This document shows positions 32,179-45,845 of a stretch of 64,000 nt of DNA, in pieces. The stretch covers positions 757,568-821,567 of the forward strand of contig NZ_CP033455.1 in assembly GCF_009728835.1 (NCBI RefSeq), written 5' to 3'. The position numbers and the translations under genes are program-made. Under the pieces are notes generated by a model. It did no database searches, was not told where the DNA came from, and saw only the letters and a list, made by a program, of their open reading frames with translations. Position 1 is the first letter of the stretch. The number at the start of each line of letters is the position of its first letter. Source of the DNA: Ehrlichia ruminantium (GTDB taxonomy: Bacteria > Pseudomonadota > Alphaproteobacteria > Rickettsiales > Anaplasmataceae).

Positions 32179-33342
32179 CTAACATAATGTATGAATAACA
32201 TCAGATGCAATTCTCCTTGCTATAGCATCAGACTCAAGAATATCTGATAAAGAATTAATATGCCAACAGTCAACCATATCTAATGTGGAATAAATGACAT
32301 TTACAATATCAAGAAATCCTATCTTCCTATTTAAAAAAGCATCAACTGCAACTTCATTTGCAGCATTAAAAACAATGCTATTTGCATGAACATTTGATGT
32401 TCTAAGAATTTCAAAACCTAACTTTATACCAGGAAACCTATTAATATCAGGTTTCATAAACGTTAATTGACTATATGACACCAAATTCAATTTTCTACAT
32501 AATACAGCCATTCTATTTGGCCAAGATAATGTATACATAATCGATATTTTCATATCAGGAACAGACATAAAAGCAATGGAAGCACCATCTACATACGATA
32601 CTATACCATGTACTACAGATTCAGGATGTATAATAACATCCAATTTCTCTGATTTCACTGAAAATAAATGATGAGCTTCTATGATTTCAAGAGATTTGTT
32701 TACCATAGTTGCACTATCAACAGAAATTTTTTTACCCATCCTCCAAACTGGGTGTCTTATCGTCTCTTGGACTGTTACATTTTGCATTTGCTTATAATCC
32801 ATATGCAATAATGCACCACCAGATGCAGTTATAGTAATCTTATCTATATTTTTCTTATCACTACCATCAAGTATTTGAAATATAGCATTGTGTTCTGAAT
32901 CTACAGGAACAATATTAACATTCTTCTCTCTTGCCAAATTAAATAATAATGCTCCACCACAAACTATACTTTCTTTATTCGCTAATGCAATTACTTTAAC
33001 ACCTGCACTAATTAAATATATCATAGGTACAAGGGCAGCTATCCCTACAATAGCCATCATCACATAATCTACATTTAATGATGCTGCCATCTTAATTCCA
33101 ACATCACCAACACTGATTTTAACATCAGTACCAAATAACAAATCCTTTAATTCTCCGTATAACTCAACATCAGCAACTACTACCATTTCAGCATTTACTA
33201 TTTTAGCTTGAAATGCTAGTAATTGAGCATTTGACTTTGCAACCAATGCTTTTACCTGATACCTATCAGAATTAGCAAGAATCACATCAATTATCATCTG
33301 ACCAATAGCACCAGTCGAACCAAATATAGAAACCGTTTTCAC
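32179..33342 (-). CDS. dxr: 1-deoxy-D-xylulose 5-phosphate reductoisomerase
   Basis: The first committed step of the MEP pathway, making methylerythritol 4-phosphate with NADPH and a divalent metal. I place the start at the GTG at 33342, giving [14 protein letters not shown] as in other DXRs; the ORF also allows a TTG at 33357. That gives 387 residues, a normal length. The NADPH-binding GSTGAIG is at the N terminus; [20 protein letters not shown] (metal-binding Asp and Glu) and [21 protein letters not shown] mark the catalytic domain. It follows nuoN on the same strand after about 50 bases and may be the last gene of the nuo transcript. Confidence 0.95.
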   Translation of the reverse strand: MKTVSIFGSTGAIGQMIIDVILANSDRYQVKALVAKSNAQLLAFQAKIVNAEMVVVADVELYGELKDLLFGTDVKISVGDVGIKMAASLNVDYVMMAIVGIAALVPMIYLISAGVKVIALANKESIVCGGALLFNLAREKNVNIVPVDSEHNAIFQILDGSDKKNIDKITITASGGALLHMDYKQMQNVTVQETIRHPVWRMGKKISVDSATMVNKSLEIIEAHHLFSVKSEKLDVIIHPESVVHGIVSYVDGASIAFMSVPDMKISIMYTLSWPNRMAVLCRKLNLVSYSQLTFMKPDINRFPGIKLGFEILRTSNVHANSIVFNAANEVAVDAFLNRKIGFLDIVNVIYSTLDMVDCWHINSLSDILESDAIARRIASDVIHTLC

Positions 33343-33394
33343 AAACTTAAATATCAATAAACTTTAACAAATTATATATCGAATATTCAGATTA

Positions 33395-34819
33395 TTATCC
33401 ATTAAAAAAATTAAAATGCAGAAAATAACCTATCATAGGCTTTACACACCCAATGAATAAGAAAAATATTAGATTAACCAATACTGTCACTAACATAATA
33501 AAAAGTAATCTTTTACTCATCACTAAATTACAGGAACTATCATTACTTTGATCAAAATACATAACTTTAATAACCCTTAAGTAATAATAACAGGAAATAA
33601 CGCTAACAAGCGCAAAAATTACTGCAATTTCTATAAAACCATTTTCTATTAGGCTTGATAACACATAATATTTAGCAAAAAATCCAGCTAATGGTGGTAT
33701 TCCAGCCATAGATAACATAATTACAGCAATACAGAATGCAGTAACGGGAAGTCTATTGTGTAATCCTGTAAGACTAAAAATAGAATAATCATCATTTTTA
33801 TACTGCATCAAAAATGAGAAAAGACCTATATTCATAACAATATACAACAATAAATATAACATCACAGCAATATTACTATTAAAAGTATTCATTGCTAATG
33901 AAATTAACATATATCCAATATGACCAATAGCTGCATACGAAAATAATCTTTTGAGATTATCCTGCCTCATTGCACAAACTGCTGAAATACAAACAGATAA
34001 CACAGATACAAAAATCATTATTTGTTGCCAATTCTTGAATAGGTCAATTAAAACTTCATTAAGCAACCGGACTAACAAAAATATAAATGCACTTTTTGGA
34101 ACAATAGAAAAAAATGCTGTCATAATAGTAGAAGTTCCCTGATACACATCAGGAACCCACATATGAAAAGGAGCAACAGATAATTTAAAGAAAATACTAA
34201 TCAAAATAAGTACTACACCTAAAATTGCACCTAAAGAGACAATCTCGCTTTCAGAAAAGAAAGCATACAGTTCATTAAAACCAACCTGTGTTGTGTATCC
34301 ATATAACATTGAAATTCCATATAACATAATACAGGAAGATAATGCACTTAAAACAAAATACTTTATTCCTGCTTCAGAAGAGTCAACAGCTTTCTTATCA
34401 AAACATGTTAATGCATATAAAGTTACACTTTGTATTTCAAATGATAAATAGAAAGATAGTAAGTTATTTGCCGAAATTAAAGTAATTAATCCAAAAACTG
34501 CAAATAAAATCATAATAGAAAATTCATAACAGTAACTTCTGCCAGATGCTAATAACATAAATAAAATCATACTACTAGAAAACAGAATAGTAATTTTTGA
34601 CACAGAAATATATAAATCAGACTTTAAAAGCCCATCAAAAATCAATCTTGGTTCAATTTCAATACTACTTATTACAATACCAATAGTAACTAACAAGGTT
34701 ATAATTGAAGAAACATGTATAATTTTCTTATCTACAACAATCCCTAATAATAATAGGACTAAAGACGAACCAACTAAAAAAATTTCAGGTATTATATAAA
34801 TAAAATTATTCCAATACAT
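33395..34819 (-). CDS. nuoN: NADH-quinone oxidoreductase subunit N
   Basis: An antiporter-like proton-pumping subunit of Complex I in the inner membrane. The 474 residues form about 14 helices; [18 protein letters not shown], with the key Glu, and the long [17 protein letters not shown] loop, with the conserved Lys-rich region following, are typical of the NuoL/M/N fold. It starts seven bases after nuoM ends, on the same strand. Confidence 0.95.
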   Translation of the reverse strand: MYWNNFIYIIPEIFLVGSSLVLLLLGIVVDKKIIHVSSIITLLVTIGIVISSIEIEPRLIFDGLLKSDLYISVSKITILFSSSMILFMLLASGRSYCYEFSIMILFAVFGLITLISANNLLSFYLSFEIQSVTLYALTCFDKKAVDSSEAGIKYFVLSALSSCIMLYGISMLYGYTTQVGFNELYAFFSESEIVSLGAILGVVLILISIFFKLSVAPFHMWVPDVYQGTSTIMTAFFSIVPKSAFIFLLVRLLNEVLIDLFKNWQQIMIFVSVLSVCISAVCAMRQDNLKRLFSYAAIGHIGYMLISLAMNTFNSNIAVMLYLLLYIVMNIGLFSFLMQYKNDDYSIFSLTGLHNRLPVTAFCIAVIMLSMAGIPPLAGFFAKYYVLSSLIENGFIEIAVIFALVSVISCYYYLRVIKVMYFDQSNDSSCNLVMSKRLLFIMLVTVLVNLIFFLFIGCVKPMIGYFLHFNFFNG

Positions 34820-34826
34820 AACAATC

Positions 34827-36287
34827 TCAAATACTACTAAAGTATAAGTTTCTTAATGACAATTGTTCCATAAATGGAGACAAAGACTTTAACAATATAT
34901 AATAAGGATATATTCCAAATATTAGCACAAAAGTAGCTAAAACAACTAAAATAAATAACTCATTCTTATTAACATCACAGACAATTAAACTACTATTCGG
35001 TGTGCCCCAAATTATTTCTCTACATAAAAACAACATGTATAGAGCACCTAATATAACTCCAGTAGCAATCAAAGCTCCAAATATTTTAGAATAATAAAAA
35101 ACTCCCAATATAGATAAGAATTCTCCTATAAATCCTGAAGTACCAGGCAGAGCAATAGAGGCCATAGTAAAAAATATAAACATAATAGAAAATCTTGGCA
35201 TCACTTTTGCTATGCCACCATATCTTGATATTTCCAAAGTATGATTTCTATCATAAAGCATACCAATACAAAAAAACAAAGCTGCAGATATTAATCCATG
35301 ACTAATCATTTGAAATACAGCACCTGACATTCCATATTCGTTAAAAGAAAATATTCCAGCAGTAACAAATCCCATATGGGCAATTGAAGAATATGCAATA
35401 AATTTTTTAATATTAGTTTGAACAAAAGAAATCAACGAAGCATAAATAACACCAACAATACTCAATACCATAACAAAATTTGAAAAATACATATTAGCTT
35501 CTGGTAACATAGGAATTGAAAACCTAAGCAGTGCATATGTACCTATTTTAATTAAAATACCAGCTAATAATACAGAACCAACAGTCGGTGCTTGAACATG
35601 TGCATTAGGTAACCACGTATGAAACGGAACAACAGGAATCTTTATTGCAAAAGAAATAAAAAATGCACACCACAACCATTTCTGAGCTTCCAGATTTAAA
35701 AAATTAGGTAAAATGTAACTTAATTGTTCTACGTTACTTACCCCATCAGAAAAATAGTATATATATATGATAGCTATTAAAAATAATAAGGAACCGGCTA
35801 AAGTATACAAAAATAACTTGAATGTAGCATATATTCTATCCTCATGTCCCCAAATTCCTATAATAAAAAACATAGGAATTAAAACAGACTCAAAGAATAT
35901 GTAGAACATTATAATATCAAGTGAAGTAAAAACCCCTATTGTTAACCCTTCTAGCAATAATAATAATGCAATAAATATACGTAAGTTATCTATTTTCATA
36001 TTGAATATAGAAAATACAATACATAATAAAAATAGAAAACTCGTTAATAATACAAGTGGTAATGATAAGCCATCTACTCCTACTGCAAAACTATGTAATA
36101 AATTACATATAAACTGGTATCCACTATACGAATAATCAAACTTTACAGCTATAATAATATTGATAATAAACGCAGCTCCAGAACATACTAAAGAAACTAT
36201 CTTTATAAATAATGAAGTTGCATCAACATTATTCACTGCTAACAAGCATGATCCCAATATTGGCAACAAAATCATAAAAAGTAGCAT
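34827..36287 (-). CDS. nuoM: NADH-quinone oxidoreductase subunit M
   Basis: 486 residues, about 14 helices, one of the three antiporter-like proton-pumping subunits of Complex [13 protein letters not shown] near residue 135 (following the essential Glu of FFESVLIP) and [23 protein letters not shown] near 220-245 are hallmark segments. It is six bases from nuoL and seven from nuoN, a tight operon in the standard order L-M-N. Confidence 0.96.
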   Translation of the reverse strand: MLLFMILLPILGSCLLAVNNVDATSLFIKIVSLVCSGAAFIINIIIAVKFDYSYSGYQFICNLLHSFAVGVDGLSLPLVLLTSFLFLLCIVFSIFNMKIDNLRIFIALLLLLEGLTIGVFTSLDIIMFYIFFESVLIPMFFIIGIWGHEDRIYATFKLFLYTLAGSLLFLIAIIYIYYFSDGVSNVEQLSYILPNFLNLEAQKWLWCAFFISFAIKIPVVPFHTWLPNAHVQAPTVGSVLLAGILIKIGTYALLRFSIPMLPEANMYFSNFVMVLSIVGVIYASLISFVQTNIKKFIAYSSIAHMGFVTAGIFSFNEYGMSGAVFQMISHGLISAALFFCIGMLYDRNHTLEISRYGGIAKVMPRFSIMFIFFTMASIALPGTSGFIGEFLSILGVFYYSKIFGALIATGVILGALYMLFLCREIIWGTPNSSLIVCDVNKNELFILVVLATFVLIFGIYPYYILLKSLSPFMEQLSLRNLYFSSI

Positions 36288-36293
36288 AAGGTT

Positions 36294-38165
36294 TTAAAAT
36301 CCTGTATTATTATAAATTAACCACATGACAATACTTATCAATCCCAATAACATTACAAATGCATAATCGAAAATAAAACCAGTTTGTATTTTAACACTAC
36401 CTTTTGATAAGGAATCTACCATTTTAGTAATACCACCTAAGCCAAAATAATCAATAATTTTTTTATCAACAACTTGTGAAAAGAAGTTAGCAATAAATTT
36501 AACAGGTACTATAAATATATAATAATATAACTCATCAATATACCATTTCTTGTACAAAAATTTAACCAATTTATCAAATCTAAAAAAAGTAAAATTATTA
36601 AAATAATATCTTAGATATGCACATACTATTCCTAAAATACTCAAAAACAGAGGTAACAACTTTATAAATAATCCAACTTCCTTATCATGCAATTGTACCT
36701 TTATACTATTCTTCCAAAATGTAGGATCACTTATTAATAATATCTTTTCTCCCCACACACCAGAAAATACAGAACCTATAGTCAACACCAACAAAGGCAA
36801 AAGCATTAGCTTTCCTGATTCATGTATAGACATTTTTTCTGAATCATTACCATGAAAAACTATTATTATTAATCTCCAAGAATAAAATGCAGTTAAAAAT
36901 GCAACTAAGTTAGATATTACAAAAGCAACATTACTAACCTGATAACTACTTTCAATAATTAAATCTTTTGAATAAAAACCAGCAAATGGGAAAATACCTG
37001 CTAATGCTAAAGACCCTATCCAAGTTAATATATACGTAAATGGTATCTGACGCCAAGAAGCACGTATTTTAAAAATATCCTGTTCATGTGTAGAATGAAT
37101 TATATTACCAGCACACAAAAATAACAATGCTTTAAAAAAGGCATGTGTCATCAAATGAAATATAGCAACACTATATGCTGATAAACCACACGCAATAAAC
37201 ATATATCCTAATTGACTACAGGTAGAATATGCAATAACTTTTTTAAGATCAGTTTGAGCAATAGCAATAGTTGCAGCAAACAAACAAGTAATAGTCCCTA
37301 TTATTAATATAAAGTTACGTGCAATATCTGATAACTCAAATAACGGAGAACATCTAGCAACAAGAAATACTCCTGCCGTTACCATAGTTGCAGCATGAAT
37401 CAATGCTGAAGCAGGAGTAGGACCTTCCATAGCATCAGGTAACCATGTATGTAAACCAATTTGGGCAGATTTTCCCATACACCCAATAAAAAGTAATAAA
37501 CATACAATATCTATATAAGGCATTTGATAACCAAAAAAGTTAACTACACCAACTATATGATTTGGATTTGCTACATTATGAAATACTGCAGTAAAATCTA
37601 ATGACTCAAATACTAAAAATACTGCTATAATTCCTAATATAAAAAAAAAATCACCTACTCTGTTTACAATAAATGCTTTCATTGCAGCTTTATTAGCTGA
37701 AGATTTTTCAAACCAAAATCCAATTAACAAATAAGAACATAAGCCTACTCCTTCCCATCCTAGAAACAACTGCAAGAAATTACCACTCGTTATTAACATC
37801 AACATGAAGAATGTAAATAAAGATAAATATGATAAAAATCTGGATGCCCCCATATCATGAGACATATACCCTATTGAATATAGATGTACTACTACTGAAA
37901 CTGTATTTACTATCACAAGCATAATAATACTTAAAGTATCAATATACAATGACCAATGAATTTCTAAATCATAAACTTGAATCCATGGAAATAAATCAAT
38001 AATATAACTATCTTGAAAATTGAAAAATAAATACCAAGATAATAACGAAGAAAAAATGACAAACATAGTAGCACACAGCTGTGCACACATCCTATGATTT
38101 ATTATACTACTAAGAATAGAACCTACTAAAGGTAAAAATACAGATAATAGTTCTATTTTTATCAT
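36294..38165 (-). CDS. nuoL: NADH-quinone oxidoreductase subunit L
   Basis: The largest proton-pumping subunit of Complex I, 623 residues here. I choose the ATG at 38165 over the TTG at 38180, since a GGGG lies about ten bases upstream. Typical segments are NFLQLFLGWEGVGLCSYLLIGFW (with the catalytic Glu), HTWLPDAMEGPTPASALIHAATMV, and the C-terminal extra helices reached by the long amphipathic lateral helix. The protein is complete through the final helix. Confidence 0.95.
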   Translation of the reverse strand: MIKIELLSVFLPLVGSILSSIINHRMCAQLCATMFVIFSSLLSWYLFFNFQDSYIIDLFPWIQVYDLEIHWSLYIDTLSIIMLVIVNTVSVVVHLYSIGYMSHDMGASRFLSYLSLFTFFMLMLITSGNFLQLFLGWEGVGLCSYLLIGFWFEKSSANKAAMKAFIVNRVGDFFFILGIIAVFLVFESLDFTAVFHNVANPNHIVGVVNFFGYQMPYIDIVCLLLFIGCMGKSAQIGLHTWLPDAMEGPTPASALIHAATMVTAGVFLVARCSPLFELSDIARNFILIIGTITCLFAATIAIAQTDLKKVIAYSTCSQLGYMFIACGLSAYSVAIFHLMTHAFFKALLFLCAGNIIHSTHEQDIFKIRASWRQIPFTYILTWIGSLALAGIFPFAGFYSKDLIIESSYQVSNVAFVISNLVAFLTAFYSWRLIIIVFHGNDSEKMSIHESGKLMLLPLLVLTIGSVFSGVWGEKILLISDPTFWKNSIKVQLHDKEVGLFIKLLPLFLSILGIVCAYLRYYFNNFTFFRFDKLVKFLYKKWYIDELYYYIFIVPVKFIANFFSQVVDKKIIDYFGLGGITKMVDSLSKGSVKIQTGFIFDYAFVMLLGLISIVMWLIYNNTGF

Positions 38166-38256
38166 AAAGCTGATCCCCAATCAATCTTAATTAGATAACA
38201 AATTATCATTTTCAATATTTAAACATAAATAGTCAGATAAAAAAAGTGCATTTTTA

Positions 38257-38583
38257 TCATTCTTTCATTTTATTTGCTGTTTCAATATCAATATTTCCAC
38301 AACTTCTAAAATATACAACAATAATAGCCAACCCTACTGCAGATTCTGCTGCTGCAACTGTCAAAATAAACATTACAAATACTTGCCCTAAAATATTGTC
38401 AATATAGACTGAAAAAGCAGCAAAATTGATATTAACTGCTAATAACATTAATTCTATTGATAATAAAATTGTAATAATATTTTTGCGGTTTATAAAAATA
38501 CCACAAACACCAGTAGTAAAAAGAATTGCCGCTAAAATAAGAAAATGATTCAGAGTAATTCCAGCATCAATTAGAGTCTTCAT
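38257..38583 (-). CDS. nuoK: NADH-quinone oxidoreductase subunit K
   Basis: A 108-residue, three-helix subunit of the Complex I membrane arm. The two conserved Glu residues that lie in its helices can be seen in [15 protein letters not shown] and [11 protein letters not shown]. It overlaps the end of nuoJ by 17 bases and lies about 90 bases before nuoL. Confidence 0.95.
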   Translation of the reverse strand: MKTLIDAGITLNHFLILAAILFTTGVCGIFINRKNIITILLSIELMLLAVNINFAAFSVYIDNILGQVFVMFILTVAAAESAVGLAIIVVYFRSCGNIDIETANKMKE

Positions 38584-39169
38584 GATTCACTCCTCCTCTT
38601 ACCTTAACATCCATGTATTTTACAAAGGGTGACCTACTAACCTGAACATTTGCACTCTGCTTACGCACATTATTACCCTTATCACGTAAAGTCAACACCA
38701 ATGATCCAATTATTGATATTAAAAGCAATACACCAGACAAATGAAAAATATACATATACTTCGTATATATCAAATTTCCAATAGCCACAACATTACTAAC
38801 ATATGGTTTAGAATCTGTAACTAACTCAGTTGTTGAAGATTGTTTAATAATAAATACCATGTTAACAAATAATATCATTCCACCTATTAATCCTATAACA
38901 AAATATTTCGTAAAACCATGCTTAAATCTTGAATAATTTATATCTAACATCATTACAACAAATAGAAATAATACAGCAACAGCACCAACATATACTATTA
39001 TAACTAACATCGCTATTAATTCTGCACCTAATAAAATAAATAAGGTACTAGATATAAAAAATGTTAAAATCAAAAATAAGACAGAATACACAGGATTAGA
39101 TACGTAAATCACAGCTACAGCAGATACTACTACTAATACTGCAAAAAAGTGAAACAAAAAATAAATCAT
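38567..39169 (-). CDS. nuoJ: NADH-quinone oxidoreductase subunit J
   Basis: A five-helix membrane subunit of Complex I. The start is best at the ATG at 39169 ([15 protein letters not shown]), which has AAAGG upstream; the longer frame from 39187 begins with TTG inside that site. The conserved [21 protein letters not shown] segment (helix 3, with the pi-bulge) is clear. The C-terminal tail after the last helix is basic and about 40 residues long. It is the first gene of the J-K-L-M-N cluster. Confidence 0.94.
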   Translation of the reverse strand: MIYFLFHFFAVLVVVSAVAVIYVSNPVYSVLFLILTFFISSTLFILLGAELIAMLVIIVYVGAVAVLFLFVVMMLDINYSRFKHGFTKYFVIGLIGGMILFVNMVFIIKQSSTTELVTDSKPYVSNVVAIGNLIYTKYMYIFHLSGVLLLISIIGSLVLTLRDKGNNVRKQSANVQVSRSPFVKYMDVKVRGGVNHEDSN

Positions 39170-39894
39170 TGTACCTTTATCTGCCAATAATTAACAAACT
39201 CAATAAAAATTATTTAAAGTATAACCAATAAAACATTCAAGTAAACTACTAATTATAGTAACTGAAAAGCTAGAATACATTAACTTCTCAAAAATTTAGA
39301 TCACACATGCTAGACAAAAAAACTTAATAAAGTTTAAACTTTTAAGTAAAAAGCTCTCATATGGATAATACATGTTAAACAAACACATAAAATCCTGTTC
39401 ATACAATGCATTGTCTATCTTAATTATTAAACAATACAATAATATTGTGCATCTAAATATTATTTATTAAAAATCTACTTAGCAAGCACTTCAACTAACT
39501 TTAGCCAAAATATCTATAAGCATCATAGATAATATATACAATACTAAGCTACCTTAAGAAAAGAGCTTATATACTCTCTCAATAATTTAAAAGTAGTACA
39601 ACTAGTAACCATCACCTCTATATATAATTAAGAACTCACAATTACTTTAAGATAAAATAACTGAGGCTTTTATATAGATCTAATCTTAAGGGTGATTATA
39701 TCAGTAATTATATCTCTATAATATAAAAAACTTAAATAATAAAATATTATCAAGTACCACAAAACTACAAGATAATTATAATACTCAACATAACATGCCA
39801 TAGCTTATATACCAGTGATAAGATGTTGAAGAATTAAGTTTACCTTCAAATGATCTTCCAATGTGATAATATCTAAATAAATAGATCTATTTTT
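39170..39894. other. Spacer between nuoF and nuoJ
   Basis: About 700 bases without a gene. In bacteria with an intact nuo operon this position would hold nuoG, nuoH and nuoI; here they are absent and the spacer is AT-rich. The only open frames I saw are about 25 codons long and not convincing. Confidence 0.5.
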
Positions 39895-41172
39895 TTATGA
39901 TTTCCTAACATAATGATTTATTCTATCTTCAATCACATCTCTAAAATGTCTAATTAATCCCTGTACTGGCCAAGCTGCAGCATCACCAAGAGCGCAGATC
40001 GTATGTCCTTCTATTTGATGACTAATATTTAATAATAAATCAATATCATCATGTGTAGCATCTCCTTTAACCATTTTCTTCATTATTCTCCACATCCAAC
40101 CAGTACCTTCACGACATGGTGTACACTGTCCACAAGACTCATGCATATAAAAATGTGATAATCTTTCTATAGCTGCAATTAGATCTGTAGATTTATCCAT
40201 AACTATCAAGCCTGCAGTACCTAATCCAGATTGTACTGCTCTTAAAGAATCAAAATCCATAGTAATGGTATCACAAATAGATTTTGGAAGCAAAGGTACT
40301 GATGAACCACCTGGTATTACTGCTAATAAATTATCCCATCCTCCACGAACACCTCCTGCATATTCTTCTATCAGATCTTTCATAGAAATACCCAATTCTT
40401 CTTCTACATTACATGGATTATTAACATGTCCTGATATACAGAAGATTTTAGTACCAGTATTATTTTCTTTACCCAAAGATGCAAACCAGTCACTACCTCT
40501 TCTTAAGATTTCACCAATATTTGCAATAGTTTCAACGTTATTAATAGTAGTAGGACAGCCATATAATCCTATCGCAGCCGGAAATGGAGGTTTCAACCTT
40601 GGCATTCCCTTCCTCCCTTCTAAAGATTCAAGCTGTGCAGTTTCTTCTCCACAAATATATGCCCCAGCACCTCTATGAATAAAGATATCTAAGTCATAAC
40701 CCGATTTACATGCATTTTTTCCAATCAATTTTGCTTTATATGCCTCTTCAAGCGCTTCAGATAACACTAAATATTCATTATAAAACTCACCACGGATATA
40801 AATATAAGCTGTAGTAACTTTCATAGCAAACCCAGCTATTAATATTCCTTCAATTAATCTATGTGGTTCATATCTCAATATATCACGATCCTTACAAGTA
40901 CCAGGTTCCGATTCATCCGCATTAACAACTAAATATGCTGGTTGTCCTTCCGTTCTAGTTTTTGGCATAAAACTCCATTTAAGTCCCGTAGAAAAACCTG
41001 CACCACCCCTACCACGCAACCCAGATTTTTTTACTTCTTGAATAATGTATTCTGACCCTAAATTTAGTATATCCAGTGTATTACTCCAAATGCCCCTACT
41101 TTTTGCAGATTTTAAAAATGGAGAATCCTGACCACCAAGATTAGTAAATACTTTGTTTTTATTTTCTAACAT
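39895..41172 (-). CDS. nuoF: NADH-quinone oxidoreductase subunit F
   Basis: The NADH-oxidising subunit of Complex I, carrying FMN and the N3 4Fe-4S cluster. FMN/NADH-binding glycines appear as GRGGAGF at 54-60 and [19 protein letters not shown]. The cluster ligands are C347, C350 and C353 in CGQCTPC, with C393 in [11 protein letters not shown]. At 425 residues it has the normal size. It stands apart from nuoE and nuoG, which are not in the window. Confidence 0.97.
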   Translation of the reverse strand: MLENKNKVFTNLGGQDSPFLKSAKSRGIWSNTLDILNLGSEYIIQEVKKSGLRGRGGAGFSTGLKWSFMPKTRTEGQPAYLVVNADESEPGTCKDRDILRYEPHRLIEGILIAGFAMKVTTAYIYIRGEFYNEYLVLSEALEEAYKAKLIGKNACKSGYDLDIFIHRGAGAYICGEETAQLESLEGRKGMPRLKPPFPAAIGLYGCPTTINNVETIANIGEILRRGSDWFASLGKENNTGTKIFCISGHVNNPCNVEEELGISMKDLIEEYAGGVRGGWDNLLAVIPGGSSVPLLPKSICDTITMDFDSLRAVQSGLGTAGLIVMDKSTDLIAAIERLSHFYMHESCGQCTPCREGTGWMWRIMKKMVKGDATHDDIDLLLNISHQIEGHTICALGDAAAWPVQGLIRHFRDVIEDRINHYVRKS

Positions 41173-41315
41173 AAAGCTTTTAATAAATAAGAACTAATAA
41201 GTGGAACCAACAGCTACTTAACATAAACACATTCATGTTATATATTAAAACCTTATAACTGCTATCTAATAAGTACAATAGAAATATATAATTTTTACTA
41301 AAATAACAACACAAC

Positions 41316-41392
<77 letters not shown>

Positions 41393-41407
41393 AATGAAAA
41401 TAACATA

Positions 41408-41674
41408 TTACGAAGCAGAGCTAACTTCTAATACATCAACAAATGTTTTATTTGATGCTCCCCTCCTAAAGTACACAACACCTGATATTTTAGAAAAAAT
41501 AGTATGATCTTTTCCAATACCTACATTCTTACCAGGATGATACTTGGTACCTCTTTGACGTATAATAATATTACCGGGAATTACTTTTTCGCTACCAAAC
41601 TTTTTCACACCTAACCGTCTACCTCTCGAATCCCTACCATTACTGGAACTACCACCAGATTTCTTCGTAGCCAT
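41408..41674 (-). CDS. rpmA: 50S ribosomal protein L27
   Basis: 88 residues. The N terminus [24 protein letters not shown] and the [24 protein letters not shown] segment are diagnostic. L27 reaches the peptidyl transferase centre with its N-terminal tail. It lies six bases downstream of rplU in the universal rplU-rpmA pair. Confidence 0.97.
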   Translation of the reverse strand: MATKKSGGSSSNGRDSRGRRLGVKKFGSEKVIPGNIIIRQRGTKYHPGKNVGIGKDHTIFSKISGVVYFRRGASNKTFVDVLEVSSAS

Positions 41675-41680
41675 ATATCT

Positions 41681-41989
41681 TTACTCCATATTATTTATCT
41701 TAGTAATGCGTAAGACAGTCATATACTGCCTATGACCATTTTTACGCCTATAATTCTTACGGCGTCTTTTTTTAAATATTATTACTTTATCATTCCTACA
41801 TTGCTCAAGAACTGATGCTGTAACACTCGCATTTTGTGTAAAAATAACCTTATCATTTAGATCAGTCAATGCAATAATTTTATTTAAAGTAACTTCTTCT
41901 CCTATACTTGCACTTAACTTTTCTACCCTTATAACATCTTGTTCTTTTACTTTATATTGCTTTCCACCAGTTTCAACAATAGCAAACAT
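41681..41989 (-). CDS. rplU: 50S ribosomal protein L21
   Basis: 102 residues beginning [14 protein letters not shown], the family opening, and ending with the [19 protein letters not shown]-binding tract. It binds 23S rRNA near L20. It is the first gene of the rplU-rpmA pair and is divergent from eno. Confidence 0.97.
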   Translation of the reverse strand: MFAIVETGGKQYKVKEQDVIRVEKLSASIGEEVTLNKIIALTDLNDKVIFTQNASVTASVLEQCRNDKVIIFKKRRRKNYRRKNGHRQYMTVLRITKINNME

Positions 41990-42158
41990 AATAAATACTC
42001 TATAGTGCTCTTAAAAAACCTTAGCTAATTCTGTGTAACATAACATAGCCTGTCAATAATATTATAATTTTAAATTAAGTCAACACTCAGAATACACATT
42101 TACATCATATATGAAAGTTATTATCATCTAAAAAACTAAATCATTAATAAGGTACATT

Positions 42159-43424
42159 GTGTCCAACATAAAAATTAACGATATATCAGCCAGACAAATC
42201 CTAGATAGCAGAGGATATCCTACTATAGAAGTACAAGTAACATTATCAAATCATGTACTAGCAAAAGCTTGTGTACCATCAGGAGCATCCGTAGGAAAAT
42301 TTGAAGCTGTAGAATTACGAGATAATAATCCGGATTATTATCATGGATACGGAGTTACAAAAGCAATAAACTTGATTAACTCAGACATTGGTCCAAAAAT
42401 CATAAAAATAGAAACTTTAAATCAAGAAAAAATAGACAATGCATTAATTGAAATAGATGGTACAAGTAATAAGTCAAGAGTCGGGGCAAATGCTACACTT
42501 GCAATATCATTAGCAGTAGCAAAAGCTACAGCTTCAGCATTGAATGTTCCACTATACCAATACTTAGGGGGAATTACAGCAAAAGTCTTGCCAACTCCTC
42601 TTATTAATATAATAAATGGTGGAATGCATGCAGACAATAATTTAGATTTTCAAGAATTTATGATTATTCCACATGGGGCTAATACATTTGAAGATGCAAT
42701 ACAAATGTCATCTGAAGTATTTCACACATTAAAAAAAATTCTAAAACAAAAACAATATAACACTAATGTAGGAGATGAAGGAGGCTTTGCTCCTAACATA
42801 AAGGATAACACAGAAGTATTTGAGCTTATCATAGATGCCATAGAAAAATCAGGATACAAAGTATACAAAGATTTTTCACTGGGGTTGGATATTGCAGCAT
42901 CTACTTTTTACAAAAATGAAAAGTATAAATTTTCAGATTATGAACTCAGTACTAGTGAATTAGTTCAATACTATAAAAATATAGTTAGTCAATATCCCAT
43001 TATATCCCTTGAAGATCCAATCGCAGAAGAAGATATAATAGGGTGGAAAATGATAACAAAAGAATTAGGAGATAAAATACAAATAGTCGGAGATGATCTA
43101 TTTGTAACTAACTGTCAACTGATTAAAAATGGGATTGATAATAACATGGCAAATGCAGTATTAATAAAACCAAATCAAATCGGTACTTTAACTGAAACAT
43201 TAAATGCTATAAGACTTGCTCAACAACACAATTACAACGTAATAATATCCCATAGATCAGGAGAAACAAATGATACTACAATTTCTCATATAGCTGTAGC
43301 TGTAAACTCTGGACAAATAAAAACAGGATCCCTATCAAGATCTGAACGACTAGCAAAATACAATGAATTATTGTACATAGAGAAACTATTAGGTACTTCA
43401 GCAACATATCAAGGAATGCTATGA
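42159..43424 (+). CDS. eno: Enolase
   Basis: Interconverts 2-phosphoglycerate and phosphoenolpyruvate, with Mg2+. It starts with a GTG at 42159, with TAAGG six bases upstream. The mobile loop [10 protein letters not shown] (41-50), GDEGGFAPN, the metal ligands in [10 protein letters not shown] and GDDLFVTN, and the catalytic SHRSGETND are all present. The 421 residues are a normal length. Its stop overlaps the obgE start (ATGA), so the two are translationally coupled. Confidence 0.97.
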   Translation: MSNIKINDISARQILDSRGYPTIEVQVTLSNHVLAKACVPSGASVGKFEAVELRDNNPDYYHGYGVTKAINLINSDIGPKIIKIETLNQEKIDNALIEIDGTSNKSRVGANATLAISLAVAKATASALNVPLYQYLGGITAKVLPTPLINIINGGMHADNNLDFQEFMIIPHGANTFEDAIQMSSEVFHTLKKILKQKQYNTNVGDEGGFAPNIKDNTEVFELIIDAIEKSGYKVYKDFSLGLDIAASTFYKNEKYKFSDYELSTSELVQYYKNIVSQYPIISLEDPIAEEDIIGWKMITKELGDKIQIVGDDLFVTNCQLIKNGIDNNMANAVLIKPNQIGTLTETLNAIRLAQQHNYNVIISHRSGETNDTTISHIAVAVNSGQIKTGSLSRSERLAKYNELLYIEKLLGTSATYQGML

Positions 43425-44443
43425 GCTTTATTGATGAAGCAAAGGTCTATTTAAAGGCAGGAAAAGGTGGAGATGGATGTAGTAGTTTCCGTCGTGAGAA
43501 GTTTATCGAATTTGGTGGACCTGATGGTGGTAATGGAGGTAATGGTGGAAATATAATATTCATTACAAGTCATCACGTTAATACTTTAATATACTTTAAG
43601 TATAAACAGCATATAAAAGCAGAAAATGGACATCCCGGAACAGGAAAAAACAAATTTGGATCATCAGGAAAAGATATTATCGTAGAAGTACCGATAGGAA
43701 CACAGATATATGATGAAGAAGATACACTAATTATTGACCTTAATTCTGAAAATCAACAATTTATAGCAGCACAAGGCGGTAAAGGTGGCATAGGCAATTC
43801 CAAATATAAAACTTCCACTAACAGAGCACCAAGACATTTCACACTTGGTGAACAAGGAGAAGAAAAGTGGGTTATATTGAAATTAAAAATTATCTCTGAC
43901 ATCGGAATTATAGGTTTACCAAATGCAGGCAAATCAAGTTTTTTAGCTTCATGTACCGATTCAAAAACAAAAATAGCAAACTACCCTTTTACAACATTAG
44001 AACCAGAATTAGGAGTTGCTTTCATTGATAATACAGAATTAGTTTTAGCTGATATACCAGGATTAATTCCAGGAGCCCATTTAGGCCATGGAATAGGAGA
44101 CAAGTTTTTAAAACATATAGAACGATGTTCTATATTATTACACATTATAGACTGCACATTAGAAGATATAATAGAATCATATGAGTGCATTAGAAACGAG
44201 TTATTACTTTACAGTAAAGCATTAACTGAAAAAACAGAATTTATATTGTTAAACAAATGTGACTTACTTGATCAGAAAGAAATATCTAAAAAAAAGCACT
44301 TGCTTTCTGATCATACAAAAAAAGAAGTATTCACATCATCCATTCAAGAAAGTAGATATCATATTCTTTCAAGTTTAATAAAATACATAAATAAAAATAA
44401 CCCTAAGAATAAACCATTCGTATACGATCCATTCAACATATAA
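43421..44443 (+). CDS. obgE: GTPase Obg (CgtA)
   Basis: A ribosome-associated GTPase needed for 50S assembly and stress signalling. The glycine-rich Obg fold occupies residues 1-158 ([12 protein letters not shown] near 32-43), and the G domain begins GLPNAGKSS at 165-173, with DIPGLIPGA and NKCDL as later motifs. The 340 residues lack the C-terminal OCT domain seen in some relatives. Overlap with eno suggests joint expression. Confidence 0.97.
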   Translation: MSFIDEAKVYLKAGKGGDGCSSFRREKFIEFGGPDGGNGGNGGNIIFITSHHVNTLIYFKYKQHIKAENGHPGTGKNKFGSSGKDIIVEVPIGTQIYDEEDTLIIDLNSENQQFIAAQGGKGGIGNSKYKTSTNRAPRHFTLGEQGEEKWVILKLKIISDIGIIGLPNAGKSSFLASCTDSKTKIANYPFTTLEPELGVAFIDNTELVLADIPGLIPGAHLGHGIGDKFLKHIERCSILLHIIDCTLEDIIESYECIRNELLLYSKALTEKTEFILLNKCDLLDQKEISKKKHLLSDHTKKEVFTSSIQESRYHILSSLIKYINKNNPKNKPFVYDPFNI

Positions 44444-45845
44444 TATCTACTAAGCATAAGTATTTGTCACCAATTAAAGTATACTTAATTAATAGCATTG
44501 ATACCTCTTAATAAGGCTGTACCTCAATTCTTTATAGACGTTTCCTTAACATTACATTTACAAATATCTCATACAAACTCATGGTTTTACATTATATAAG
44601 ATACATAATACATTAGACTATCATATCTAACTCATTTTTATAAACTTAATATATTAAACATTATAATCACGGATATTATCATATTCACCATCTCGGTAAT
44701 AATTACACTACCCCAAATATAAAGACATTTAAATAAACAAAGTAATAAATAAATTTATTCATACTGCAAATAGCATATGCGCCTACTGAACAAAATTATA
44801 TTTATAAAATTCGTTACTTAACACCTAGACATATCAGATAATTTTACACTATAACAAACAAAAATAGCCATTTTTACAATAAATTAGTATGGCTAACCAA
44901 TATAATTCACACTAAAATACACCAGTTCATATATACGTTTAAGAATAATATATTGTAAAACTCTACAATACTACACATAGTATCACACATAACAACAATA
45001 AATAGTCAGTACGTTACTAATATAGCAATTTTATTGAATCATAGTTCATACTAATCATACAATATCAAAACTATAAATTACACAAATTGAACATTCAAAT
45101 CAGTTACCTTATATAGTAAATAAAGTAATAGCTTTGTATTACATCTACTATTTTCTGACAGTATATACATGCTAAAGATTACATATCAATATACAGATTA
45201 TTCAAAACAAAAAAAAAAGGGAATATCACAAGTTTAAAATAGCAATAGTAATATTTGTATTAAAAAATCATAAGAATACAGTATACAGATTAGTATCTTA
45301 TCTCAAATATATTAAAACTAGAATTAAAAAAATATCAAACAGTAAACCATAGAAAAAAGATAAACTTATCAGTAACATATCCTATATTATCCAAATATAA
45401 GTTATACTTTTTCACACATTTATAGGCTTTATTTCTTAAATACATACAAAACTATATTTACAGCAAACATTATATATAGATACTTACATAAATCTTTACT
45501 AGCAATAGTAACATTAATCGGTAAATTGCAAAGTTTCAGATTAATATAATTAATGCAGACACATAAAATACATAACAATCCATAAGTTCATAAGTATCAA
45601 ACTTATAATAAAGACAATTTTAGAATGACTTATATAATAAGCTACATAATTAGAATATATAAAAAATGATACAATAGACTTTATATTAAGAACAACCACA
45701 TTCTATATAAAATGCATTATTAAAAATTTTTTTTTAACTAACACGATAAATTACTAATACCTAAAATAACTATTAAAACATCAATTACATTTTATATATA
45801 ACCACGAAAACTCAAATGTACAAATAATCCCTATATTATATAATT
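44444..45845. other. 1.4-kb spacer between convergent obgE and rsmH
   Basis: Only short A/T-rich frames on both strands. I see no gene, RNA gene or strong hairpin. Confidence 0.5.
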